From DATLGB01 sp963740765 (GTDB lineage Bacteria; Actinomycetota; Thermoleophilia; Solirubrobacterales; Solirubrobacteraceae): a stretch of DNA of 64,000 nucleotides. The DNA lies in the NCBI GenBank assembly GCA_963740765.1, contig CAVUFN010000016.1, positions 682,001-746,000 on the forward strand, in the 5' to 3' direction. The position numbers were made by a program, and so were the translations under genes. The notes beneath the pieces were generated by a model that saw only the letters and a list, made by a program, of their open reading frames with translations, was not told the origin of the DNA and made no database searches. Shown here one piece after another: positions 9,293 to 17,827 of the stretch (its first letter is position 1; each line of letters opens with the position of its first letter).

Positions 9293-9855
9293 TCATCCAC
9301 GGCGGCTTCTGGAAGCCGCAGTACGACGCGTCGCTGATGGAGCCCGTGTGCGCGGACCTGCGCGCGCGGGGCTGGGACGCGATCAACATCGAGTACCGGC
9401 GCGGCGAGGGTTGGCCGGCGATGCGCGACGATGTGCTGGCGGCCCATGACGAGGCGCGGCCCGACGTGGCCGTCGGCCACTCCGCCGGCGGCCAGCTGGC
9501 CGTGTGGCTGGCCGGGGCGCGGCCACTGCAGGCCGTGGTGGCCCAGGCCGGTGTGCTCGACCTCGAGCGCGCCCGCGAGCTGAAGCTCTCCGACGGCATC
9601 GTGGACCGGGTGTTCCGTCCGGAGGAGATCGCGGAGGCGTCGCCGATCGAGCACGCCGTCGAGGCGCGCGTCCTGTGCGTGCACGGCGACGCCGACGAGG
9701 ACGTCCCAATGGAGCTGAGCTTCCGCTACGCGTCCGCCCGCGGCGCCGAGCTCGAGCTCTTCCAGCGCGAGGGGCACATGGACCACATCGACCCTGGCCA
9801 CCGCATGTGGCGCTGCGCGGCAGACTGGCTGGATGCGCTCCCGCTCGGAAGCTGA
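9274..9855 (+). CDS. Alpha/beta hydrolase, candidate kynurenine formamidase; start codon not canonical
   Basis: About 193 residues of an esterase-type alpha/beta hydrolase: oxyanion motif VIHGGFW, nucleophile elbow GHSAGG, an acid in HGDADEDVP, and His in REGHMDHI. It has the size and HGG motif of the KynB-like arylformamidase/esterase group. The frame has no ATG, GTG or TTG for some distance upstream of HGG. The first usable codon is ATT at 9274, inside the end of the aminotransferase gene, so translation may begin there by coupling; a late ATG at 9337 would remove the oxyanion motif. Kynureninase overlaps its 3' end by 23 bases. Removal of formate from N-formylkynurenine is inferred from this context. 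Confidence 0.7.
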   Translation: MRRRCLVIHGGFWKPQYDASLMEPVCADLRARGWDAINIEYRRGEGWPAMRDDVLAAHDEARPDVAVGHSAGGQLAVWLAGARPLQAVVAQAGVLDLERARELKLSDGIVDRVFRPEEIAEASPIEHAVEARVLCVHGDADEDVPMELSFRYASARGAELELFQREGHMDHIDPGHRMWRCAADWLDALPLGS

Positions 9856-10954
9856 GCAGCTCGACCGCGACGATCCGCTCGCGGCCTTCCGCGGGCGCTT
9901 CGTGGTCGCGGACCCCGAGCTGGTCTACCTCGACGGCAACTCGCTCGGGCGCCTGCCCGTCGCCACGCGCGAGCGGCTGCACACGGTCATCGACCAGTGG
10001 GGGACCGAGCTGGTCGGCGGCTGGGAGACCGGCTGGCTGGAGGCGCCCCGGCGCGCGGGCGACGCCATCGCCCCGATCATCGGCGCCGCCCCCGGCCAGG
10101 TGATCGTCACCGACTCCGTCACGGTCAACCTCTACAAGCTCGCCGCGGCCGCGCACCGCGGCGGCCCGCTCGTCACGCCGACCGGCTCGTTCCCGACGGA
10201 CCGCTACGTGCTCGAGGGCCTCGCGAGCGAGCGTGGGGTCGAGCTGCGCCTCGGTGAGGACATCGACGGCGCGGGCCTGGTCGTGTGGTCGCAGGTGGAC
10301 TACCGCACGGGCGAGCTGGCCGACGTCGCCGGGATCACCGCCCGCTGCCGGGAGGCCGGGGTCCCGCTGATCTGGGACCTCAGCCACTCCGCCGGCGCCG
10401 TCCCGGTCGAGCTCAACCGGCACGGGATCGAGCTCGCGGTCGGCTGCACCTACAAGTACCTCAACAGCGGGCCTGGCGGCACGGGCTACCTCTACGTGGC
10501 CGACGAGTCGCTGCGCTCGCCGATCTGGGGCTGGTTCGCGCAGCGCGACCAGTTCGACATGGACCGCGCCTACGACCCGCAGCTCGGGATCGAGCGCTTC
10601 CTCGCCGGGACGCCGTCGCAGCTCGCGCTCGCCGCCGTCGAGGAGGGCGCCAAGCTCACCGCCGAGGCCGGGATCGACGCGCTGCGTGCGAAGTCGATCG
10701 CCCAGCTCGAGCTGCTGATCGAGGGCCTTCCCGACGCGGTCGAGCTCGCGTCGCCGCGCGACCCCGAGCGGCGCGGGTCGCACATCGCCATCCGGCATCC
10801 GGACGCCAAGGACCTCAACCATCGTCTCCTCGACGCCAAGGTCGTGGGCGACTTCCGCACGCCGGACCTCATCCGCCTCGCGGTCGCCCCGCTCTACACC
10901 CGCTACGTCGACGTCTGGGACACCGCCGATCGCCTCCGGAGACTGGTCAGCTGA
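9833..10954 (+). CDS. kynU: Kynureninase
   Basis: The 373-residue PLP enzyme cleaves kynurenine to anthranilate and alanine. Family features are VYLDGNSLGRLP near the N-terminus, TDSVTVNLYKL, IWDLSHSAGAVPVELN with the PLP-contacting Asp, and GCTYKYLNSGPGGTGYLYV with the catalytic Lys. FLAGTPSQLAL follows and the C-terminal domain is complete. The start overlaps the upstream hydrolase by 23 bases. With the aminotransferase and hydrolase it forms a compact kynurenine-processing operon. No tryptophan or indoleamine dioxygenase is in the window, so N-formylkynurenine must come from elsewhere in the genome or from outside. Confidence 0.93.
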   Translation: MRSRSEAEQLDRDDPLAAFRGRFVVADPELVYLDGNSLGRLPVATRERLHTVIDQWGTELVGGWETGWLEAPRRAGDAIAPIIGAAPGQVIVTDSVTVNLYKLAAAAHRGGPLVTPTGSFPTDRYVLEGLASERGVELRLGEDIDGAGLVVWSQVDYRTGELADVAGITARCREAGVPLIWDLSHSAGAVPVELNRHGIELAVGCTYKYLNSGPGGTGYLYVADESLRSPIWGWFAQRDQFDMDRAYDPQLGIERFLAGTPSQLALAAVEEGAKLTAEAGIDALRAKSIAQLELLIEGLPDAVELASPRDPERRGSHIAIRHPDAKDLNHRLLDAKVVGDFRTPDLIRLAVAPLYTRYVDVWDTADRLRRLVS

Positions 10955-11005
10955 CTGGTCCGAGGCCCTCAAGGCCGAGGGCGGAATTGACGATTCGATG
11001 TAGGG

Positions 11006-12655
11006 ATGGACAGCCCCCTGAACACCGCGCCGCCCACAGTGCACGCGGCGCGGAAGCTGGCCGCGCGCATCCGCGTGTCGCTGGCCGGCCTCGGTGCCGT
11101 CCTGCTGCTGCTCACGCCCGGCCTGCACCCGTCACCCGCCGCCGCGGCCGCGGGGCTGGCGATCCTCGCCGTCACGGGCCTCCTGCACGGCTCTCGCCTG
11201 ACCAGCCGCTGGGCGGCGACGGAGGAGGCGGTGGCCACGATCGCCGGCGTCCTCATCATCACCGCCGGCGACGGCCGCGTCGGCGTCCTGGCCCTGCTGT
11301 GGCTGGTCAGCGCCGCCGTCGGCGTCATCGCGCGCGGCGGCCACATCGGTCCCGCCGGCCGCGCGCTCGCCATCGCGGTGCTCGCCTCGCCCACCGCCCG
11401 CTTCGGCGTCACGGCGGACACCGTCGGTCTGCTCGCGACCGGGCTCGGCCTCCTGCTGGCGGTCGGCCGCATCACCGAGCGGAGCTCCGAGCTGCTGCGG
11501 GACCCGCTCACCCACGTGCTGTCGCGCGCGGCGTTCGTTGCCGCCGCGGAGCGCTTGCCGGGCTGCGCCGTCGTCCTGCTCGACCTCGACGACTTCGGCC
11601 GCGTCAACAAGGACCGCGGCCACGCCGCCGGCGACGCGCTGCTCGTCGAGGCCGCCCGGGCCATGCACGGCGCGCTGCGTACGGAGGACGTCCTCGGGCG
11701 CATGGGCGGCGACGAGTTCGCCGTGCTCGTGCCCCACGGGGAGCCCGGCACGGTGGCCGAACGCATGGTCGCGCGGCTCGCCGCCGCCGGGATCGGGGCC
11801 AGCGCGGGCGTCGCGACCGGCGCCGGCGACCTCGAGGAGATGATGAGTGCCGCCGACGTCGCGCTGCGCACCTCCAAGCGCACCGGCAAGGGCCGCGTCA
11901 CGATCTACGACGGCCCGACCGGCGGCGGTGAGGCCGCGCTCGAGCGCCTCTGCGCGGGCGAGAGCATCGCCATCCACCTGCAGCCGATCATCGCGCTCGA
12001 CACCGGGGCGGTCCACGCCTACGAGGCGCTGGCGCGCTTCGGGGTCCGCGAGGGTGGCGAGCAGCCGCTGCCGTGGTTCGCGCTCGCCGATCGCCTCGGC
12101 CGTCGCGAGGCCCTCGAGCGCGCCTGCCTGCGCGCGGCGCTCGCGCGGCTCCCCGACCTGCCCGAGGACGCGTTGCTGAGCGTGAACCTGTCCCCCGATC
12201 TGCTCGCCGACCCGGAGGTGCTGGCGATGATCGAGTCCGCCGACGGCAGCGACCGGCTGGTGATCGAGGTCAACGAGGGCCAGACCGTCGCCACCGACCG
12301 GGGGGTGCTCGGGGCGATCATCCGCCTGCGCGCCAACCACGTGCGCTTCGCGGTCAACGACGTCGGCATCGGCCACGACGGCCTCGGCCAGGTCGCGGCG
12401 GCACGCCCCGAGTACCTCAAGCTCAAGCGCTCGATCGTGCGCGGCATCGCCGCCGACGCCGATCGCACCCGGTTCATGCGCGGCTTCTCCGCCTTCGTGC
12501 GGGATACCGGCTGCCAGGTCATCGCCGAGGGCATCGAGACCCCGGAGGACCTCGAGGCCGTCCGCGCGGCGGGCATCGAGTTCGCGCAGGGCTTCCTGCT
12601 CGGCCGCCCGGCACCTGTGCCCAGCGTCTCACACGAGAACGTGCTCGCGGCGTAG
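11006..12655 (+). CDS. Membrane GGDEF-EAL protein with altered EAL motifs
   Basis: This 549-residue protein has about six hydrophobic segments in residues ~20-155, then a GGDEF domain with intact MGGDEF at residues 233-238, then an EAL domain (YEALARFG near 339). GGDEF domains make c-di-GMP and EAL domains degrade it. Several EAL positions deviate: the usual DDFG pair reads NDVG, and the LKID segment reads LKLK. AEGIET and SVNLSP are kept. The cyclase may therefore be active while the phosphodiesterase half is impaired or serves as a c-di-GMP sensor (inference). It sits just upstream of a P450, with a soluble GGDEF-EAL gene on the opposite strand beyond that. Confidence 0.88.
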   Translation: MDSPLNTAPPTVHAARKLAARIRVSLAGLGAVLLLLTPGLHPSPAAAAAGLAILAVTGLLHGSRLTSRWAATEEAVATIAGVLIITAGDGRVGVLALLWLVSAAVGVIARGGHIGPAGRALAIAVLASPTARFGVTADTVGLLATGLGLLLAVGRITERSSELLRDPLTHVLSRAAFVAAAERLPGCAVVLLDLDDFGRVNKDRGHAAGDALLVEAARAMHGALRTEDVLGRMGGDEFAVLVPHGEPGTVAERMVARLAAAGIGASAGVATGAGDLEEMMSAADVALRTSKRTGKGRVTIYDGPTGGGEAALERLCAGESIAIHLQPIIALDTGAVHAYEALARFGVREGGEQPLPWFALADRLGRREALERACLRAALARLPDLPEDALLSVNLSPDLLADPEVLAMIESADGSDRLVIEVNEGQTVATDRGVLGAIIRLRANHVRFAVNDVGIGHDGLGQVAAARPEYLKLKRSIVRGIAADADRTRFMRGFSAFVRDTGCQVIAEGIETPEDLEAVRAAGIEFAQGFLLGRPAPVPSVSHENVLAA

Positions 12656-12667
12656 GCTGTTGGCGGC

Positions 12668-14041
12668 ATGGCTGTCGCCGACCTCGTCGAGTCCCCCGCC
12701 GGTCCGATCGAAGCGCACGAGGCGACGCTCCCGCTGCCCCCGGTGGTGCCGGGCACGCGCCTGGGGTCGTCGCTCAAGCTCGGCACGCGCCAGCTGGAGT
12801 ACCTGTTCCGCGCGCGGCGCGAGCACGGTGACGTCTTCCGCTTCCCCACGCTGATCCACGACGAGCTCGTGACGATGGTCAACCATCCCGAGCACATCAA
12901 GTCGCTGATGAGCGCCAAGCCGACGCTCGCGCCGTCGGTGACCGGAGAGTCGCCGCTGCGCCCGATCGTCGGCCCGAACTCCACGCTGACCGCGCTCGGC
13001 GCCCGGCACATGCGCCAGCGCAAGCTGCTGCTGCCGTCCTTCCACGGCGAGGCCGTCGCCCGCTACGCCGCGATGATCACCGAGGCCGCCGAGCGCGAGG
13101 TCGACGGGTGGGCGCCCGGGTCCGAGGTCGAGCTCGCTCCCCGCATGCAGGCCGTCACGCTCGACGTGATCATGGCCGGCATCTTCGGGGTCGAGGGCAA
13201 GCCGGAGCGCGGGACGCCCGAGCACGACCTGCGCCGCGTCGTGCGTGCCCTGGCCGACCTGTCGACGAAGCCCATCGGGCAGATCGGCGAATTCATGAAC
13301 GCCGGGCGCGACGAGCCGGTCGGCATCACCAAGCTGGCGATGGCGCGGCTGGACAAGCCCGTCTACGAGGTCATCCGCCGGCGGCGCGAGGACCCGGCGT
13401 CCGCGGAGCGCGGGGACATCCTCTCCCTGCTCCTGCGCGCCGAGACCGAGGAGGGTGAGCTGCTCACGGACTCCGAGCTGCGCGACGAGCTGCTCACGCT
13501 CGTGCTGGCCGGTCACGAGACGACCGCCAACCAGCTGGCCTGGACCTTCGAGCGGCTGGTCCGCACGCCGGCGGCGTGGGCGCGGCTGCGCGAGGCCGTC
13601 GCGAGCAGCGACGACGACGGCTACGTCGACGCCACCATCTACGAGTCCCAGCGCAGCCGGCCCGTCATCCCCGTGGTCGGCCGCCGCGTCACCGTCCCCT
13701 GGCGCTTCGGGGACGTCGGCCTCCCGGCCGACAGCGTGGTGCTGATGAGCATCGCGCTCCTGCACCACCGCGAGGACCTGTACCCGGACCCGTTCGCCTT
13801 CCGTCCCGAGCGATTCGTTCAGACCAAGCCGGGCACCTACACCTGGATCCCGTTCGGCGGTGGCATCCGCCGCTGCCTCGGCGCCGCGCTCGCCCACGCG
13901 GAGATGCGCATCGTGCTGGCGACGATCGCGCGCCGCTGCGAGCTGCGCGCCGTCGCGGACGAGCCCGAGAAGGCCAAGCACCGCAACGTGACGATGATTC
14001 CTGCGGGCAACGCCCGCGTCGTCGTCACCAAGCGGGACTGA
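12668..14041 (+). CDS. Cytochrome P450
   Basis: The 457-residue heme monooxygenase shows an I-helix AGHETTA motif near residue 281, ExxR in the K-helix (ESQR), and the heme-binding loop FGGGIRRCLGAALAH with the proximal Cys near residue 403. Length and motif spacing are normal for a bacterial class I P450 of the broad CYP110/CYP102-like clade. No membrane anchor is visible, so it should be cytosolic and need separate ferredoxin and reductase partners, none of which are adjacent. The substrate is unknown. It begins 12 bases after the GGDEF-EAL gene and may share its transcript; its end overlaps the convergent DICT-domain gene by 17 bases. Confidence 0.95.
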   Translation: MAVADLVESPAGPIEAHEATLPLPPVVPGTRLGSSLKLGTRQLEYLFRARREHGDVFRFPTLIHDELVTMVNHPEHIKSLMSAKPTLAPSVTGESPLRPIVGPNSTLTALGARHMRQRKLLLPSFHGEAVARYAAMITEAAEREVDGWAPGSEVELAPRMQAVTLDVIMAGIFGVEGKPERGTPEHDLRRVVRALADLSTKPIGQIGEFMNAGRDEPVGITKLAMARLDKPVYEVIRRRREDPASAERGDILSLLLRAETEEGELLTDSELRDELLTLVLAGHETTANQLAWTFERLVRTPAAWARLREAVASSDDDGYVDATIYESQRSRPVIPVVGRRVTVPWRFGDVGLPADSVVLMSIALLHHREDLYPDPFAFRPERFVQTKPGTYTWIPFGGGIRRCLGAALAHAEMRIVLATIARRCELRAVADEPEKAKHRNVTMIPAGNARVVVTKRD

Positions 14042-16085
14042 CCGCACCCCGCTCGAGCTCGAAGAGCAGGCGCTGAGCCGTCTGGATCCCGAGCTCGTGA
14101 TCGTGGCTGAGGGCGTAGTTCCAGCGCTCCGTGGCGCCCACGCGGACGCGCCGGGCGACCATCGTCAGCGCGTACTGCGAGCAGGCCACCACGGTGATCC
14201 ACTCGTTGCCGAGCTCGTGATCGTCGGCGAGCGTGTCGCTCAGGAACGCTCCGGTCGATTCGTGCTCGGTGTCGCCGGCGAGCAGGATCGCGAAGCCGAC
14301 GTCGGGCGCGAGGTGGCGGAAGCGACGCGGGAGGCCGGGGTCGAGCCGCGCCTCGGGCAGCGCCGTGGCGATGGTCGCCGCCGGCCCAAGCCCGAGCGCG
14401 CGCCGCTCGAGGTCGACCTGGAGCTCACGCAGCAGCGTCGTATCGGCGCGGTGGTGGACCGAGCGGCTCGCGACGAGGTTGTAGGGCGTGATGCCGCGCG
14501 GCGCAGCGGGACGGAACGCACGCGGCAGGGGCGTGTCGGCTTCGAGCAGGGTCCGGTCGATGTGCAGCGGCTCGGGCCGGCCGAGGTGGAACCCCTGGCC
14601 GAGCGTGGCGCCGAGGGCGAGCGCCCGCTCGGCATGATCGTCGGTCTCGATCCCCTCGGCCAGGATGCGCGCTCCGCTGTGCTGCGCCTCCGCGGACACG
14701 GCCACCACGATCGCCGCCAGCTCGGAGGGCGGCCGCTCGCCGAGCATCCGCAGGTCGAGCTTGATGACGTCGGGGGCGAGGAGCGGGAGGAGCGCCAGGG
14801 CGCGCGGGTCGCGGCCGACGTCGTCGAGCGCGACTCCCCACCCGAGGATGCGCAGCCGGTCACACGCGCTCAGCAGCCGGCCGGGCCGCTCGAACAGCAG
14901 GCGCTCGGTGACCTCCGCGATGGACGGGAACGGCACCCCGTACCGCCAGAACAGCTCGGGCTCCTCGGCCAGGGCCGCGAGGGTCTCGGGCTCGATGTTG
15001 ACGAAGACCGTGAGCGGGGTGCTGACGCCGGCCTCCGCAGCCGCGGTGAAGGTGTGCGCGCGCAACACGTCGTCGAGCTCGATCAGGCGCCCGGCCGCGC
15101 GCGCGTGCGCGAGGAGGTCCTGCGGGCGCGCGAGCCGGCCCGACCCGCGGGTCAGTGCCTCGTAGCCGACGAGGTGGTCGTCGGCCAGGTTCCGGATCGG
15201 CTGGAACAGGACGCTCAGGCCACGCAGGCGCAGTGCGTCGTCGAGCTCGGGCCAAGGCTCGTCGATGTGGACGACAGGCACGCCGGCCGTGGGCGGCGCG
15301 GACACCACCCGGCCCTTCCCGGTGCGCTTGGCCTGCCGCAGGGCGACGTCGGCGCGGTCGAGGAGCTCGGCGGACGGCTCCCCCGGCGACCACTCCGCGA
15401 TGCCGATGCACGTTCCGACCGGATGGCCGGCGACCGTCTCCGCGCGCGCGCCGACCACCCGGCGCAGGCGCGCTGCGGTGGCCTCCACCGTGTCCGCCGG
15501 GGCGCCGGGAAGCAGGATCACGAACTCGTCGCCACCGATCCGGCCGACGTGGTCGCACGCCCTGACGGTGGCGGCGAGGCCACGGCCGACCTCACGCAGG
15601 ACGGCGTCCCCGGCCGCGTGCCCGAGCAGGTCGTTGATCGCCTTGAAGTCGTCGAGGTCGAGCATCAGCGCCGCCAGCGCCGACCCGGTCTGCCGGGCGC
15701 GGGAGATCTCCTCGGTGAGCACCGCATCCAGTGCCGAGCGGTTGAGCAGCCGCGTCAGGGTGTCGACCCGTGCCTCACGGATCGCCCGGTGGGCGGTGAG
15801 GGTCGCCGAGGCCGACGCGATCAGCGCGCGGGCAGCGTCCTCCGGGACCGAGGCGCCGGCGAGCGCCACGGTGTAGGCCACCTCGCGGCTGTCATGGATG
15901 GGCAGCACGAGCCCGGCCGCGGCATCGCCCGTCCCGTCGCTCCCGGCGGACACGGTCACGGCCGTGACGCCATCGAGGCCGGCGAGCATCTCCTCCAGCA
16001 GGCTCACGACCTCCGTCTCGTCCGTCGCCGTCCGCGCCTGCTCGGCCAGGCGGCGGACGCTTCCCAGCATTAAGTCAGCGCACAC
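14025..16085 (-). CDS. GGDEF-EAL c-di-GMP protein with C-terminal DICT-like sensory domain
   Basis: The 686-residue protein has no evident membrane segments. Residues ~1-100 form a short GAF-like sensory region; GGDEF is intact at 184-188; EAL is at 309-311. The EAL catalytic set looks complete: VNIEP, EVTE, LDDVG, IKLD and AEGIET. Residues ~505-660 resemble a DICT domain, found in diguanylate cyclases and two-component systems and proposed to sense light or ligands. Both synthesis and degradation of c-di-GMP are possible. The start is uncertain: GTG at 16085 lies too close to an AGGAGGG, while ATG at 16070 lies too far from it. It could be regulated together with the neighbouring membrane GGDEF-EAL protein. 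Confidence 0.85.
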   Translation of the reverse strand: MCADLMLGSVRRLAEQARTATDETEVVSLLEEMLAGLDGVTAVTVSAGSDGTGDAAAGLVLPIHDSREVAYTVALAGASVPEDAARALIASASATLTAHRAIREARVDTLTRLLNRSALDAVLTEEISRARQTGSALAALMLDLDDFKAINDLLGHAAGDAVLREVGRGLAATVRACDHVGRIGGDEFVILLPGAPADTVEATAARLRRVVGARAETVAGHPVGTCIGIAEWSPGEPSAELLDRADVALRQAKRTGKGRVVSAPPTAGVPVVHIDEPWPELDDALRLRGLSVLFQPIRNLADDHLVGYEALTRGSGRLARPQDLLAHARAAGRLIELDDVLRAHTFTAAAEAGVSTPLTVFVNIEPETLAALAEEPELFWRYGVPFPSIAEVTERLLFERPGRLLSACDRLRILGWGVALDDVGRDPRALALLPLLAPDVIKLDLRMLGERPPSELAAIVVAVSAEAQHSGARILAEGIETDDHAERALALGATLGQGFHLGRPEPLHIDRTLLEADTPLPRAFRPAAPRGITPYNLVASRSVHHRADTTLLRELQVDLERRALGLGPAATIATALPEARLDPGLPRRFRHLAPDVGFAILLAGDTEHESTGAFLSDTLADDHELGNEWITVVACSQYALTMVARRVRVGATERWNYALSHDHELGIQTAQRLLFELERGAVSPAW

Positions 16086-16147
16086 ACCCTCCTACTACGC
16101 GGGTAACGCCGAGTTGCAGCCCTCGGACGTTGGTTCTCGACGCTCGC

Positions 16148-16864
16148 TCAGCGGCCGTAGCGGTCCTTGCCGAGCACGATCTGCTCGGGCAGGGCGGCGC
16201 GCGGCGGCGGGGACGGGTCGGCCGTCACGGAGACCGTCTCCGCGACCGACGCGGTGACCGTGCCGGTGCCGCCGTCGTCGAAGGAGACCGTGACCTCCTC
16301 GTCGCCGTGGGAGGCGAGCTCGCCGCGGCGGCCCGGCTCCATGCCGTGTTTCTTGAGGTAGTGCAGCAGGTCCTCGGCCTCGTTCTCGAAGCGCAGGATG
16401 CGGAGCTTGGCGCCGACTTCGACGTCGGCCAGCGGGACCCCGACGATGCGGTCCGCGCTGTCGATCGGATGACCGTGCGGGCACGTCTTGGCGTCCCCGA
16501 TCGCGGCCAGCATGCGGGCCTCGAGCACGGGTGACATCGCGTGCTCGAGCCGCTCGGCCTCCTCGTGGACCTCGTCCCACGGGATGCCGAGGACATCGGT
16601 GAGGAAGCGTTCGATGAGCCGGTGGCGACGCACGATGCCCTCCGCGTGCTCCTGCCCCTCTTGGGTGAAGGAGAGCTTCTTGGAGGCGTCGCGCATGACG
16701 TAGCCGTCGCGCTCGAGGCGCCCGATCATCTCGTGAACGGTCGGAGCCGAAAGCTGCATGGCGCGCGCGAGGTTCGCGGCGGTCATCGGCAGCCCGGCCT
16801 CCTGCAGCCAGAAGATCGACTGGAGGTACTCCTCCTCGGCGTCGGTGACGGCGTGCGCGGACAT
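16148..16864 (-). CDS. DtxR/MntR-family metal-dependent transcriptional regulator
   Basis: The 238-residue protein starts at MSAHAVTDAEEEYLQSIF, the usual DtxR family N-terminus. A winged helix follows (MTAANLARAMQLSAPTVHEMIGRLERDGYV). Next is the metal-binding dimerisation domain, with HAEGIVRRHRLIERFL, a conserved Glu in WDEVHEEAERLEHAMS and CPHGHPI. A C-terminal SH3-like (FeoA-like) domain completes it. Such proteins repress iron or manganese uptake genes when metal-loaded. Which metal is sensed cannot be told. It is divergent from the DNA ligase with only 27 bases between starts, and a small dyad AGGTTACCT (16873-16881) there might be its operator. Confidence 0.9.
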   Translation of the reverse strand: MSAHAVTDAEEEYLQSIFWLQEAGLPMTAANLARAMQLSAPTVHEMIGRLERDGYVMRDASKKLSFTQEGQEHAEGIVRRHRLIERFLTDVLGIPWDEVHEEAERLEHAMSPVLEARMLAAIGDAKTCPHGHPIDSADRIVGVPLADVEVGAKLRILRFENEAEDLLHYLKKHGMEPGRRGELASHGDEEVTVSFDDGGTGTVTASVAETVSVTADPSPPPRAALPEQIVLGKDRYGR

Positions 16865-16872
16865 GTACGGAC

Positions 16873-16881
16873 AGGTTACCT
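16873..16881. promoter_or_regulatory. Possible DtxR-family operator core
   Basis: AGGTTACCT is a small dyad (AGGT-T-ACCT) in the 27-base gap between the divergent DtxR-family regulator and DNA ligase genes. Its position suits autoregulation. The arms are only four bases long, so chance occurrence is quite possible. Confidence 0.25.
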
Positions 16882-16891
16882 TCCACCACGA

Positions 16892-17827
16892 ATGGCACTG
16901 CCGCTGAAGAGCCCCACGTTGCCGCAGCTGGCGCGCTCGGCGAAGGCGCTGCCAGAAGGCGACGGATGGTCCTACGAGCCGAAGTTCGACGGCTTCCGCT
17001 GCATCGCGTTCGTGGACGGCGCCGACGTCGAGCTGCAGTCGCGCAACGGCCGCGGGCTGACGCGCTACTTCCCCGAGATCGCGTTCCCGGACGCCCGGTA
17101 CGTCCTTGACGGCGAGATCGTCGTCGATGGGCTCGACGGAGAGACCGACTTCGACCTGCTCGGGCAGCGCATCCACCCCGCCAAATCGCGCGTGGACATG
17201 CTCGCGGAGAAGACGCCGGCGCGCTTCATCGCCTTCGACGTCCTCGCGATCGGCGACGAGGTGCTGCTCGAGCTGACGCAGGCGGAGCGGCGCGCGCGGC
17301 TGGAGGCGCTGGACGGGCTCGACCTCGCGCCCACCGTCGCCACCGCGGCGGAGGCCGAGGGTTGGCTGCAGACCGCCGAGGGCGTGATCGCCAAGCGCAC
17401 CGACGCCCCGTACAGGCCCGGCGAGCGCGTCGGGATGACCAAGATCAAGCGCGTCCGGACCATCGACGCCGTGGTGATCGGGTGGCGGCCCGGAAAGGCG
17501 GAGGGGACGCTCGGCGCGCTCATCCTCGCGGCGTACGACGACAACGGCGAGCTGCGTCCGATCGGTCATTCCTCCGGCTTCACGGCCAAGGAGAAGCGCG
17601 AGCTACCGGACCGGCTCGCCCCGTACGAGTCGGGCGATCGGGGCAGCGCCGAGCCGTCGCGCTGGTCCGCCGACCGCGACCTCGAGTGGATCGGGCTGCG
17701 TCCCGAGCTGGTCGTCGAAATCGCCTTCGACCACATGAGCAACGGGCGGATCCGCCACAACGCGAAGGTGCTGCGCTGGCGCGACGACAAGCCGCCACGC
17801 GACTGCACGTTCGACCAGTTGTCGTGA
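16892..17827 (+). CDS. ATP-dependent DNA ligase (LigC-like)
   Basis: This 311-residue minimal ATP-dependent DNA ligase has motif I EPKFDGFR with adenylated Lys31, motif III YVLDGEIV, motif IV EGVIAKR and motif V MTKIKRVRT, followed by an OB-fold domain. It lacks the polymerase and nuclease modules of LigD and the N-terminal domain of LigB. The size and motif pattern fit LigC-type ligases, which act in base-excision repair or alternative end joining in actinobacteria. The ATG at 16892 gives the expected start; upstream in-frame sequence is antisense to the regulator gene. The next gene begins on GTGA at its stop. Confidence 0.9.
   Translation: MALPLKSPTLPQLARSAKALPEGDGWSYEPKFDGFRCIAFVDGADVELQSRNGRGLTRYFPEIAFPDARYVLDGEIVVDGLDGETDFDLLGQRIHPAKSRVDMLAEKTPARFIAFDVLAIGDEVLLELTQAERRARLEALDGLDLAPTVATAAEAEGWLQTAEGVIAKRTDAPYRPGERVGMTKIKRVRTIDAVVIGWRPGKAEGTLGALILAAYDDNGELRPIGHSSGFTAKEKRELPDRLAPYESGDRGSAEPSRWSADRDLEWIGLRPELVVEIAFDHMSNGRIRHNAKVLRWRDDKPPRDCTFDQLS

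Noticed and set aside
16873..16881. Strong claim of a DtxR/MntR box
   Set aside because: The arms are only four bases long; kept only as a low-confidence feature.
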